A stretch of 64,000 nucleotides of DNA from Pseudomaricurvus hydrocarbonicus (GCF_011602365.1 NZ_JAAONZ010000021.1:26971-90970), one strand, 5' to 3'; shown: positions 55,773 to 64,000, counted from the first letter of the stretch. Translations and numbers: made by a program. Notes: generated from the letters alone by a model not told the origin.

Positions 55773-56411
55773 AGCGAATGCGTACAAACCTGAAAGTCGT
55801 GGTGGCGTGAAAACCGCCCTTAAAATGTGGGCTAAATGTCAAAGCCTGCGTGTAACAGCTAGCGTTGCCACAGGGCGTTCAATCACTGTCTGTTTAATCT
55901 GGAGCTAGATTAGCTAAATTTCCGCCCACTTACAAGCCGAATTATTATTCGGTTATTGGGAAAATCGCACACGTCCAAATATCTCCTGTGCCAGGCTCAC
56001 GCCCCCTTCACTCAACGCTCGACTTGTCGTGTAAGACCTTGTCTGCAGCAGCAACAATTGTGATGCACTATATTCATAGCACGTACACCACTAATAGCGC
56101 GCACCATCGACAAACTCCCCTGCGTAGCCCGGGCACAAACAGAGCCCGATATTCGCCCGTGATGATGAGCTCCAGAGGGGCCAGGGCTTTGGCTGAGAAA
56201 CGGTGTTATTAGCAACGTACCTAAAGAAAAATATGTTCTTAAGAAGCGTGTCCTGAGGAAAGCGTGTCCTAAAAAAGTGTACCAAGGGAAGAGGTTCTGT
56301 GGGAATGGCTCGATAAACGGTTAAAACGGCACACACGACTCAAGGCAAACCTGTGACATGAAAAACCAGCCATGGCACCGCAGCCGTGGCGGATAAAAAC
56401 AGGACGATACC
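55773..56411. promoter_or_regulatory. Intergenic region before TonB receptor copy 2
   Basis: 639 bp with no supported gene apart from the small candidate just outside it. It contains operator site 7 and AT-rich tracts. Several short frames are not protein-like. Confidence 0.45.
55934..55955. promoter_or_regulatory. Proposed amine-regulon operator, site 7 (best palindrome)
   Basis: AAGCCGAAT-TATT-ATTCGGTTA. The halves CCGAAT (55937-55942) and ATTCGG (55947-55952) are perfectly complementary, which suggests the unbiased consensus is AACCGAAT-N4-ATTCGGTT. It is 460 bp upstream of the TonB receptor and 165 bp upstream of the small candidate gene on the other strand. Confidence 0.65.
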
Positions 56412-58673
56412 ATGAACCCCATGCAACCTCTCAGCCTCGCCATTCGGCTGGCCCTGGGCGCCTCAGTGATCAGTGCCGCCGTCGCTCAGGAAAACAGCGG
56501 CTCAACCTCGCGCCTGGCGCTGGAAGAAATAACCGTCACCGCGACTCGTCGGGCGGAAGGCGTCCAGGACATCCCCTACAACATTACCGCCGTCACCGGG
56601 GATTTTCTCAAGGATGTGGGAGCCGATGACCTCACCAAAATGTCGCAATTTATTCCCGGCATGCAAATGATCGACAACGGCGCTCGGGGCACCAACCTGG
56701 TGACGCTGCGCGGCATGAATGTGGGCGGGCTCGAAGCGGCTGAAAACCAGGGCGGCACCGATGTCATTTCCCGTTACATCAATGACACCCCGCTGCTGAT
56801 CGATTTCAAGCTCAATGACGTCGCCCGGGTCGAAGTCCTGCGCGGGCCCCAGGGCACACTCTATGGGCGAGGCGCCATGGGCGGCACCCTGCGCTACATC
56901 CTCAACGAGCCCAATTCGGAAGAAATCGAGGGGGAAATCGGCACCAAACTGTACAAAAACAACGAAAGCGATGACTTTTCCTATCAGTTCAACGGGGTCT
57001 TCAACCTGCCCATTACCGACACCCTGGCGCTGCGGGTCTCGGGCAGCTATCTGGACGACACCGGCTTTGTGGATTACACCAATGTGCTGACCGAGCCCGG
57101 GGTGTCGAACAACACCCGCGAGGTGGAAGACGTTAACGACGAACAAACCCTGTCGCTGCGGGTCTCCCTGCGCTGGGAGCCCACCGACACCTTTTACGGG
57201 CAGTTGAATTACTTCCATCAGGACCAGGAAACCGGTGGTCGGCAAGCGGTCAACGAAGACTTCACTGGCGACAAGTTCTCCTCGGCCCTGCGCTACACCG
57301 AGCCCTACGCCACCGAAAACCGCCTCTACAACCTGGAGATGAACTGGGATATACGCTGGGTCGAGCTGTTCTCGTCCACCTCTTACTCCACCTTCGACGA
57401 GACCGAAAGCCGGCGCGACCAGACCGATCTGCTGTGCGTGGACATCTACCCCGGCTACTGTGACTTCCCCGAATTTTCGGGCTTTACTGACGACTCCGAA
57501 GAAAAGGACGTGTTTGTGCAGGAGCTGCGCATTTTGTCCACCGCCGACTCTGCGCCGGCCTGGATGGACTGGATTCTCGGCTTTTACTACGAAGACGAAG
57601 ACACTGAAAACAGCGATAAGGAATTCACCCCGGGCTATCAGGATTACGCTGGCATCGATACCGGCTACGGTGAGCTGGAATACTGGAACTACGGCAACCA
57701 GACCTTCGAAGAAAAGGCCGTGTTTGGGGAAATGACCTTCCGCCCCATCGAGCCCTGGCAAATTACCGTCGGCGTGCGCTACTTCGAACAGGAACAGGTG
57801 ATTAAAGAGGACTGTACCCTGCTGGCGATCTTCTGGTTTTACACCCAACCACCCGCGACCCCCGAATGCGAAAGCGGCAAATCGAACATCGACGACACCG
57901 TCACCAAGTTCAACACCTCTTACAACTTTACCGAAGACTTTATGGTCTACCTGACCCGCGCCGAGGGTTTCCGTCGCGGCGGCACCAACGTTGGCCCGCA
58001 ATTGACCAGCGAGGAAAAAAGCTTCACCTCCGACGAGGTCACCAACTATGAAATCGGCTGGCGCGCCACCCTGGCCGATGGCCAGTGGATATTCAACGGC
58101 GCCATCTTCCGCATTGACTGGGAGGATTTGCAGGTGCCCGCCAAGTCCGAAGCACAGGCCATCAACATCATCGGCAACGCCAGTGAAGGGCGCATCGAAG
58201 GGCTTGAGCTGTCGGCGCAGGGCATGATCACCGAAAACCTGCAGCTCAGTGGCTGGGCCACCTATTACGATCATGAACTGGTCGAAGACGCGCCCGAGAT
58301 CGGCGGTTTCGACGGCGATGCCTTCCCCGGCGTGCCCGACATTCAGGCCAATCTGGCGTTTGATTACGGCATCCCGCTGGACGCCTCGGAAGTGATCATT
58401 CGCGGCAACGTCTACTACAAGGACGAGGTCAATACCCGCCTCAACAGTCTGGGCACCAACAACGACAATGAAACCCTCGACAGCTACACGATCCTGAACA
58501 TGTCGGTCACCTATCAGGTGCTGGAGTGGAGTGCCTCGCTGTACGTGGATAACCTGACCGATGAATATTACTTCAGCGGCGGGCGCGGCAAGGCTCGCTA
58601 CGGTGAGCGCGGGCAATTTCACTATGTGGGACAACCGCGCACGGTGGGGGTTGAGGCCACCTATCACTTTTAG
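56412..58673 (+). CDS. TonB-dependent receptor in amine cluster, copy 2
   Basis: A 753-residue outer-membrane receptor with a signal peptide (LAIRLALGASVISAAVAQ), TonB box region LALEEITVTATRRAEG, and a plug with LVTLRGMNVGGLEAAENQGG and VLRGPQGTLYGRGAMGGTLR. The barrel ends in VGVEATYHF. The plug is distinct from the receptor at 38374, so a different ligand is likely. It may be under operator site 7. A 721-residue open frame on the opposite strand is a composition artefact. A 14-bp repeat begins in its last three codons. Confidence 0.92.
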   Translation: MNPMQPLSLAIRLALGASVISAAVAQENSGSTSRLALEEITVTATRRAEGVQDIPYNITAVTGDFLKDVGADDLTKMSQFIPGMQMIDNGARGTNLVTLRGMNVGGLEAAENQGGTDVISRYINDTPLLIDFKLNDVARVEVLRGPQGTLYGRGAMGGTLRYILNEPNSEEIEGEIGTKLYKNNESDDFSYQFNGVFNLPITDTLALRVSGSYLDDTGFVDYTNVLTEPGVSNNTREVEDVNDEQTLSLRVSLRWEPTDTFYGQLNYFHQDQETGGRQAVNEDFTGDKFSSALRYTEPYATENRLYNLEMNWDIRWVELFSSTSYSTFDETESRRDQTDLLCVDIYPGYCDFPEFSGFTDDSEEKDVFVQELRILSTADSAPAWMDWILGFYYEDEDTENSDKEFTPGYQDYAGIDTGYGELEYWNYGNQTFEEKAVFGEMTFRPIEPWQITVGVRYFEQEQVIKEDCTLLAIFWFYTQPPATPECESGKSNIDDTVTKFNTSYNFTEDFMVYLTRAEGFRRGGTNVGPQLTSEEKSFTSDEVTNYEIGWRATLADGQWIFNGAIFRIDWEDLQVPAKSEAQAINIIGNASEGRIEGLELSAQGMITENLQLSGWATYYDHELVEDAPEIGGFDGDAFPGVPDIQANLAFDYGIPLDASEVIIRGNVYYKDEVNTRLNSLGTNNDNETLDSYTILNMSVTYQVLEWSASLYVDNLTDEYYFSGGRGKARYGERGQFHYVGQPRTVGVEATYHF

Positions 58674-58791
58674 CGACGCACTTTTAGCGACGCACGTTTA
58701 ACGACGCATTTTTAATGACGCCTTTCTTAAGACGCATTGCTAAAGACGCACTGTTAGAACCGCATGTTTAAAAAAGGCACGTTTATAAGCG
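58665..58791. repeat. 14-bp tandem repeats starting at the receptor stop codon
   Basis: Unit one (cacttttagcgacg, 58665-58678) covers the last codons and stop of the TonB receptor. Unit two is identical, and seven further units decay progressively (cacgtttaacgacg, catttttaatgacg, cctttcttaagacg and so on). Fourteen is twice seven, the period of the other arrays. Confidence 0.9.
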
Positions 58792-58882
58792 CAACGCTCA
58801 GAAGGGACGGCGTACAGGGCAGGAGACCCGAGATGAAGCAGAGGGAAGAAGGCTGGCAGAAGGAGAAGGAGAGGGGAGACCC

Positions 58883-58921
58883 GCACCGAAACCCGCCTAA
58901 AACAGGGGGTTCGGTGCTTTT
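58883..58921 (+). terminator. Terminator downstream of TonB receptor copy 2
   Basis: GCACCGAAaCCC pairs with GGGggTTCGGTGC and is followed by TTTT on the plus strand. It lies between the convergent receptor and rph genes. Confidence 0.75.
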
Positions 58922-58951
58922 CAAGGCTGTTAGGCGCTCGTTCTGAGCAGA

Positions 58952-59671
58952 TTAATCAGCCAGGGCCGCTTTCTGGATTTCGTTCAGATCCTGAATGCCT
59001 TTTTTCGCCAGGGTCAGCATGGCGGCAAATTCCGCCTCGCTGAAAGGTTCGCCTTCGGCGGTGCCCTGAATCTCAATGATGCCGCCATCGTCGGCCATGA
59101 CAATGTTCATGTCGGTTTCGGCGTTGGCGTCTTCCGGGTAATCCAGGTCCAGCACAGCGGCACCGTTGTAGATGCCCACAGACACCGAGGCGATCATGCG
59201 CTTGAGCGGCTCGCCTTTGACCTTGCCCTTGCTTTTCAGGTGGGTGATGGCGTCGGCCAGTGCCACGCAGGCGCCGGTGATCGAGGCGGTGCGGGTGCCG
59301 CCATCGGCCTGAATCACGTCGCAATCGATCTTGATGGTGTTTTCACCCAGGGCGTCCATATCCATGGCGGCACGCAGAGAGCGACCGATCAAGCGCTGAA
59401 TTTCAACCGTGCGTCCGCCTTGCTTGCCACTGGTCGCTTCACGACGCATACGAGTACCGGTGGAGCGGGGCAACATGCCGTATTCCGCCGTCACCCAGCC
59501 ACGACCTTCACCGCGCATGAACGGCGGTACACCGTCTTCGACACTGGCGGTACAGATAACTTTCGTGTTGCCGAACTCCACCAGTACAGAACCCTCCGCA
59601 TGGCAGGTAAAATTACGGGTAATGCGGATATCACGCAGGCTGTCTGGCGTGCGGCCACTGGGTCGTTGCAT
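58952..59671 (-). CDS. rph: Ribonuclease PH
   Basis: A 239-residue phosphorolytic 3'-5' exoribonuclease that trims tRNA precursors. Family motifs are [73 protein letters not shown] and [18 protein letters not shown]. It is divergent from yicC, the usual gammaproteobacterial pairing. Confidence 0.97.
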   Translation of the reverse strand: MQRPSGRTPDSLRDIRITRNFTCHAEGSVLVEFGNTKVICTASVEDGVPPFMRGEGRGWVTAEYGMLPRSTGTRMRREATSGKQGGRTVEIQRLIGRSLRAAMDMDALGENTIKIDCDVIQADGGTRTASITGACVALADAITHLKSKGKVKGEPLKRMIASVSVGIYNGAAVLDLDYPEDANAETDMNIVMADDGGIIEIQGTAEGEPFSEAEFAAMLTLAKKGIQDLNEIQKAALAD

Positions 59672-60035
59672 AGAAACACCTCGGTTTATTCAAAAAATAG
59701 GCTGTATTGCCAAATGTAGTGCCAACTAAAAAGTCGCGCCATTATAGACGAAGACCAGCAGAATAACCGTTTCAGGAACGCCAATTTTCTTTAAGCTCTG
59801 TGATACTATCAGCCTCCATTAAGGACCCTGGCCCCACAGAGTCGCCCCCACTGCACAGAGAGAATCCAGGGCGACGGCATAGAGAGACGGCAGCCCGGAT
59901 AGAGCGGCGGCTTAGAGAGACCGCTTGTATAGATGGACCGCTTGTACAGAGAGACCCGCTGTTCAGAGAAGCCAGCCGGGCCAGAAACATAAGAACGACC
60001 CAATCAGACGATCGATAAAAAAGAGAGGCACACAT
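59672..60035. promoter_or_regulatory. Divergent rph-yicC spacer with 17-bp repeats
   Basis: 364 bp with no gene. Degenerate 17-bp repeats run at about 59921-59971 (ccgcttgtatagatgga, ccgcttgtacagagaga, cccgctgttcagagaag), with further agagagac motifs before them. It should hold both promoters. Confidence 0.5.
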
Positions 60036-60917
60036 ATGCCCTGCAGTATGACCGGCTTTGCCCGGCAAGAAGCCAAATACCCCTGGGGAACCCTGATCTG
60101 GGAAGTCCGCAGTGTCAATCACCGTTACCTGGAGCCTCATTTTCGTCTGCCGGACTTTATCCGCGAACTGGAGCCGGCCCTGCGCGAGCAGCTGCGCAAA
60201 AGCCTGTCACGGGGCAAAGTCGAGGCGAGCTTTTCCTACCAGCTGGGCGGCACCGACACCAGCCAGGAACTGACCATCAACCCAACGCTGTTGAAACAGG
60301 TCACCAGCGCCATCGACAGCGTCAACGACGTGCTCAGCCGCACCAACGCCGACATTGCCGCGGTTAACCCGCTGGAACTGCTGCGCTGGCCCGGCATGCT
60401 GACCGACAACGACATCGACCGCGACGAACTGCTCAACGCCAGCCTCGACCTGTTCAAACAGGCGCTCAACACACTGGTTGAAAACCGCGCCCGGGAAGGG
60501 GAGGAGCTCAAAGGCCTGATCGAGCAACGCCTGCAAGGCATCGACACCCAGGTAGCCCAGGTGCGCGCCATCTTGCCGGGTATCCTGCAGGCGCAGCGAC
60601 AGAAACTGCTGGAAAAGCTGGAAAGCCTCAAGGTCGATCTGGATAACGATCGCCTCGAACAGGAAATGGTCTATCTGGCCCAGAAAACCGACGTCGACGA
60701 AGAGCTGGACCGCCTCGACACCCACGTCACCGAAGTACGCCGCACCCTGAAACAGAAAAGCAGCGTCGGCCGCCGACTCGACTTTTTGATGCAGGAGCTC
60801 AACCGCGAGGCCAACACCCTGTCCTCCAAGTCCATCGTCACCGACACCACCCAGGCGGCGATCGAGCTGAAAGTGCTGATTGAGCAGATGCGCGAGCAGA
60901 TCCAGAACATTGAGTGA
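60036..60917 (+). CDS. yicC: YicC family endoribonuclease-like protein
   Basis: A 293-residue protein starting at ATG 60036 behind GAGAGG. It has the YicC N-terminal domain (CSMTGFARQEAKYPWGTLIW, VNHRYLEPHFRLPDF) and C-terminal DUF1732 (DRLDTHVTEVRRTLKQKSSV, RRLDFLMQELNREANTLSSK). E. coli YicC is reported to act as an endoribonuclease affecting small RNA stability. It is divergent from rph and followed by a terminator. Confidence 0.95.
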   Translation: MPCSMTGFARQEAKYPWGTLIWEVRSVNHRYLEPHFRLPDFIRELEPALREQLRKSLSRGKVEASFSYQLGGTDTSQELTINPTLLKQVTSAIDSVNDVLSRTNADIAAVNPLELLRWPGMLTDNDIDRDELLNASLDLFKQALNTLVENRAREGEELKGLIEQRLQGIDTQVAQVRAILPGILQAQRQKLLEKLESLKVDLDNDRLEQEMVYLAQKTDVDEELDRLDTHVTEVRRTLKQKSSVGRRLDFLMQELNREANTLSSKSIVTDTTQAAIELKVLIEQMREQIQNIE

Positions 60918-60967
60918 TATTTGAGCGGGCCCTGACCATCGCGTTTTTCGGGCTCATCCCAGACAGC

Positions 60968-60989
60968 AAGACTCCGCAAGGAGTCTTTT
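60968..60989 (+). terminator. Terminator of yicC
   Basis: AAGACTCC pairs with GGAGTCTT around a GCAA tetraloop and is followed by TT. Confidence 0.85.
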
Positions 60990-61239
60990 GTGTTTATGAG
61001 TGATGGCTTGCCCAACAGTAAGAATTTAGTCAACTCTTGAGCCATATTTTGCACAGCACAACCATATTTAGCAAAAAGTCCGCCTGGCAGGATGAGGCGG
61101 TCAGCCCGCGATTAAGGCGGGCCTTGCCCGCACCAGCCATTGCTCAGAGCGGTTGCCGATTGTTCGGGCGGAGAGCGGTGCCTGTGCTTAACGCCGCAGT
61201 GGCAACCTAGATAGTTTTGCAACAACCGGCCAGACGCTT
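60990..61239. other. Intergenic region yicC / SEC-C protein
   Basis: 250 bp between convergent genes without a supported feature beyond some GC-rich inverted repeats (GCGGGCCTTGCCCGC near 61116). Confidence 0.35.
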
Positions 61240-62238
61240 CTATCCCTCAAACGAGAAAGCCTGGGTCAGTAGCGGCTGTATGCTGGCCTCCCGTTGCACT
61301 CGCACACCTTCGACATACCTTCTCGGATCAACCGTCACAAAGCCCCAATACTGTAAAAAGCGCTCCACAAAGCGCGATTCAATCAGCATCCCCAACTGCT
61401 CTTGCGGTGAAAAATACTCATCCGTCGGGAACTGCCGCAGCAAATCAGGGAAGGCTACGCGCACTTCCTCAAACAGCTTATCGAGAGAACCATGGCTTTG
61501 CAGACGCCACAGCATAAACAGCCAAAAGGAGCGCAAATCAATGTCCTGACTCCAGCCATCCAGGTAACCCCAGTTGTACCGCTTGACCGCCGCTTCCAGC
61601 ATCGGCAGGAAGAAAGCGCGGATACCATCGGTGTGATATTGCTCCTGGGCGGCCTTGGTCACATAAAAATGCCCCCCTTTGAACTCAATAATCCCGGCAA
61701 GCTCCGCTAACACACGGGTGTAGTGCAGCGCATTAAATTTGTCTTCATTACTGCCAGCAAATTCGCTAATGCCTGGATCTTTTTCAAACTGCGCCACCGC
61801 CAGTGCGGGCAGCAGTGCACTGGCTTGCTTCACCAATTTAGCGGGGAGGTTGCCTTTGGCCGTGGCTTTGAACGAGCCTGCCTGTTTCATGGCCTCCTCA
61901 AGGATCAACGCCAAGTAACGCATCACCGGGCTGGTGGCCAAGTCATCCGGCGCCGCTATGGTTACCCGATCCAATTCGCTCAACGGCGCATACATCCAGT
62001 TGGCCATGCGCGTCGGAGTGAGACCGCAAAAATCGATATTCGGACGGTTGTTTCGTTCCGCCGCCTTGTGCTGCACCACCAGATTCAGCTCATCAATACT
62101 GAGGTTGGGGTTCATCGCCACCGTTTGGGCGATGTCATCGAATATTTCTGCCCGTTGCTGTGAGATGGCATCCATGCAGCAGCGTTTGTATTTTTTTCCG
62201 CTGCCACAAGGGCAAGGGTCGTTGCGACCAACTTTCAT
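61240..62238 (-). CDS. SEC-C motif protein
   Basis: A 332-residue protein starting [20 protein letters not shown], the SEC-C zinc motif (CxCx8CC) that in SecA binds zinc and in many stand-alone proteins mediates protein interaction. The rest is helical and not recognised. I start at ATG 62238 rather than 62265, because a TATAAT on the minus strand (62274-62279) places the transcript start near 62267, leaving a leader for the later ATG. Function unknown. Confidence 0.85.
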   Translation of the reverse strand: MKVGRNDPCPCGSGKKYKRCCMDAISQQRAEIFDDIAQTVAMNPNLSIDELNLVVQHKAAERNNRPNIDFCGLTPTRMANWMYAPLSELDRVTIAAPDDLATSPVMRYLALILEEAMKQAGSFKATAKGNLPAKLVKQASALLPALAVAQFEKDPGISEFAGSNEDKFNALHYTRVLAELAGIIEFKGGHFYVTKAAQEQYHTDGIRAFFLPMLEAAVKRYNWGYLDGWSQDIDLRSFWLFMLWRLQSHGSLDKLFEEVRVAFPDLLRQFPTDEYFSPQEQLGMLIESRFVERFLQYWGFVTVDPRRYVEGVRVQREASIQPLLTQAFSFEG

Positions 62239-62430
62239 GGTGAATTGCTCTTCGCTATTTATCATTAAGAGCGATTATATCTGCTCGATACTGCCTTTCG
62301 TAGCAGCTAATTTTCCTAAGCCGATCTCCAAGAGTTGTAAATGTTAAGCTCAAGAGGCAGGCAAATGGCAATGTTTACGGGGTAACAAGACAAACTCCCG
62401 GACTGGCAGAACCCACACCAAATCTAGACA

Positions 62431-63093
62431 TTATTTTCGCATCCGAAAATCCACATACACTACGTTATCCGCCGGAACATCAGCCACAGCAGCCTTTTTA
62501 AGCTCATCGACAGCCAGCCCACCGTTGCCTTCGGCCTCCATCGCCCGCAACAACCCCTCCCAAAACTCGCCAAAATGCTCTTTGGGGTAAAAATAGTCCT
62601 TATGGTGCTTGGTTTTGCGCAGCATGCTGTTGGCCTTGCCGCCGAACGCCATGGCATCCCAATCCTCTTCCGGCAGGGGATAGCCGTCCTCGACACACTG
62701 TCGCAGCAGGTAGGCCACGTCATTGATGTGCGCCATCACCGAGCGGTCAGAACCGGTCTGGTAGACCTGATCTTCGGCAATGGAAAGCCCCAGCTCCATG
62801 ACAGAGCGCATCTGACTGTCCTGCAACTCCACTATCTGCTCCAGGCTCAGCAGTGCTTCGCGCATCAGCCGCTCAAAGAAGATGTCCGGAAAGCGCTCAA
62901 AATCCGGCTTGGTCAAACCGCAAAACACCATCGCAAAGCGGCTTTGCAGCTCCATCGCCACAATGCACTTGCGCCGCGCCACGGTGATGCGGTGCAGATA
63001 CCACTGCATGCCCTGATAATTGACCGGCTCATTATCGCCAAGGTGGGCATTCAGGTCTTTGGCAGCGTCTTTGCTGAGGTGGAATTGGAGCAT
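62431..63093 (-). CDS. DUF6933-like protein
   Basis: A 220-residue cytoplasmic protein. The N-terminal half has MQWYLHRITVARRKCIVAME and LQSRFAMVFCGLTKPDFERF, resembling DUF6933, a family often seen with plasmid, phage or toxin-antitoxin islands but without known function. The C-terminal half is helical and ends in VVYVDFRMRK. The family call is from memory of the N-terminal motif. It precedes the SEC-C gene on the same strand, 192 bp apart. Confidence 0.65.
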   Translation of the reverse strand: MLQFHLSKDAAKDLNAHLGDNEPVNYQGMQWYLHRITVARRKCIVAMELQSRFAMVFCGLTKPDFERFPDIFFERLMREALLSLEQIVELQDSQMRSVMELGLSIAEDQVYQTGSDRSVMAHINDVAYLLRQCVEDGYPLPEEDWDAMAFGGKANSMLRKTKHHKDYFYPKEHFGEFWEGLLRAMEAEGNGGLAVDELKKAAVADVPADNVVYVDFRMRK

Positions 63094-63396
63094 AAATAAA
63101 GGTTCAACCTGTGTATGAATTTAAAGTTTAGTGCAGGATAAAGCAGATTTATTCCGAGAAAAATCAATTTGCGGCAAATAGTGAATGGACTGCGCGGATG
63201 GTTAGCGGCCCTGCTTGCCTTGCCCAGGGGAAACCTCAGGACATTTCAACAGGTGACCCTGGCGCGGGTTGACGCCAACGACAGGCTCAAGACCTGGAAG
63301 GGGTGTGACAGCACTCAAAGTCTGTAATTTGGCGGATTCATGCGTTAGTATGAACCAATTAGGACAATTTACGCGACAACGTGCACAGGACGCACC
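63094..63396. other. Intergenic region before the HIT gene
   Basis: 303 bp between divergent genes. No gene or clear operator is seen. It should contain the promoters for the DUF6933-like and HIT genes. Confidence 0.35.
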
Positions 63397-63801
63397 ATGG
63401 ATGTATCACCCGCCTGCCCCTTCTGTGGCATCAGTCAAGCTCCCGCGCACGATCGTATTCTGCACAGTAACGAACACGCCTTTGTGATTCGCGATGGCTA
63501 CCCGGTGACCGAAGGCCACAGCCTGATCATCCCCCATCGCCATGTCGGCTCCTTTTTTGATCTAACGCCCGCCGAGCAGGAGGCCATGTTCTCGCTGCTG
63601 GAACAGGCCAAGGCCGATCTGGATCACTCGCTCAACCCCGCCGGCTACAACATCGGCATCAACGATGGCGCCGCCGCCGGACAGACCGTACCCCATTGCC
63701 ACCTGCACCTGATCCCTCGCTATAACGAGCCGGGTAAAGACCCGCGTGGGGGCGTGCGCTGGGTGGTGCCGGAGAAGGCGGATTATTGGAGTAATGCGTG
63801 A
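63397..63801 (+). CDS. HIT family nucleotide hydrolase/transferase
   Basis: A 134-residue histidine-triad protein. The triad H100-x-H102-x-H104 lies in TVPHCHLHLIPRYNEPGKDP, and PVTEGHSLIIPHRHVGSFFD with YNIGINDGAAAGQ are the other conserved blocks. A CPFC pair near the N-terminus (SPACPFCG) may bind zinc. Such enzymes cleave AMP- or diadenosine-polyphosphate-type substrates; the physiological one here is unknown. Confidence 0.93.
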   Translation: MDVSPACPFCGISQAPAHDRILHSNEHAFVIRDGYPVTEGHSLIIPHRHVGSFFDLTPAEQEAMFSLLEQAKADLDHSLNPAGYNIGINDGAAAGQTVPHCHLHLIPRYNEPGKDPRGGVRWVVPEKADYWSNA

Positions 63802-63910
63802 GTCTGCTCAGTTACGAGCAGGTTTTTTCAACGTTAAAACTCAATGCCAAAACCGGTGGCGCAATTAAAGGGGTCAGAGCCACTGCTGTCCCAGTTATTC
63901 ACTCCGAAGG

Positions 63911-64000
63911 GAGCCTAAACCACTATTGTTTGTATAATGAATGTGCGACCAAACACTAACAAACAAAGGGTTTAGGCTCATGGCACATTCTAGCACCGTA
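63911..64000 (+). mobile_element. Left end of an insertion sequence, probably IS4-like
   Basis: The inverted repeat GAGCCTAAACC (63911-63921) and GGTTTAGGCTC (63969-63979) flanks a TTGTTTGT / ACAAACAA inner repeat and a TATAAT at 63933-63938. An ATG follows at 63980, beginning MAHSSTV, like the start of DUF4372-type IS4-family transposases I recall. The element continues past the window. The true terminal repeat may lie slightly further left, near the ggggtcagagcc string at 63870. Confidence 0.65.
63980..64000 (+). CDS. Transposase, first seven codons (truncated by window end)
   Basis: Only MAHSSTV is visible. It resembles the N-terminus of IS4-family transposases (commonly MAHSNTV). AAGGG lies nine bases before the ATG, inside the right arm of the inverted repeat. 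The call rests on this short match and the flanking repeat. Confidence 0.55.

Noticed and set aside
55521..55793. A 90-codon plus-strand frame upstream of TonB receptor 2
   Set aside because: It has an odd Cys/Arg-rich composition and covers palindromes, and it lacks a start site. The short minus-strand frame inside it looks more protein-like.
56502..58667. A 721-codon open frame antisense to TonB receptor copy 2
   Set aside because: It is in the mirrored frame of a clear receptor gene, where GC-rich codon use suppresses stops. Its translation shows no domain, and the receptor strand has signal peptide, plug and barrel motifs.

Overview
The window looks like one continuous stretch of a gammaproteobacterial chromosome of moderately high GC. 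The best guess is a marine or polysaccharide-degrading lineage related to Cellvibrionales. Three things suggest this: the gene order from algZ/algR through hemC/hemD and from lptM through comM is that of Pseudomonas and its relatives, there are four large TonB-dependent receptors, and there are many short tandem repeats between genes. The genus is an inference; there is no rRNA or tRNA gene to anchor it.

Region 1 (1-32.2 kb) is mostly conserved core. It holds a haem biosynthesis run (hemC-hemD-hemX) behind the AlgZ/AlgR two-component pair, divergent from argH. A large hybrid sensor kinase follows, then the lysine/peptidoglycan precursor block (lptM, lysA, dapF, DUF484, xerC). Next come a short SutA-like gene, a DUF523 gene, a nitrogen-sensing block (PII, AmtB, PII), a TorF-like porin, ubiK and comM. 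A TonB receptor and a cell-surface-signalling trio (ECF sigma factor, FecR-like anti-sigma factor, STN-domain TonB receptor) sit between comM and the helicase gene rep.

Region 2 (about 32.2-58.7 kb) is the accessory part and the most interesting. It contains a complete but dispersed gamma-glutamyl amine (putrescine-type) catabolic pathway: two glutamine-synthetase-like ligases, two FAD-dependent gamma-glutamyl-amine oxidases, one aldehyde dehydrogenase and one gamma-glutamyl-GABA hydrolase. With them are a Tat-exported SpdH-like spermidine dehydrogenase, two related cupins (one exported, one cytosolic), two TonB receptors, a TPR-sulfotransferase, a lipoprotein amidohydrolase, a TetR regulator, a CDF cation transporter and an unknown membrane protein. 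I find a shared inverted-repeat motif, CCGAAT-N4-RTTCAR-like, in front of most of these transcription units. I propose it is the operator of a polyamine/amine regulon, possibly bound by the TetR protein in the cluster. No inner-membrane amine transporter is visible here.

Region 3 (58.9-63.8 kb) returns to housekeeping genes (rph, yicC, a SEC-C protein, a DUF6933-like protein, a HIT hydrolase). The window ends inside the left end of an insertion sequence, probably IS4-like. Its inverted repeat would fold over the transposase start site.

A second theme is tandem repetition at gene boundaries. Heptanucleotide arrays occur at three places, two of them with the same composite design, and 14-, 17-, 18- and 24-bp tandem repeats occur elsewhere, several starting at or just after a stop codon.
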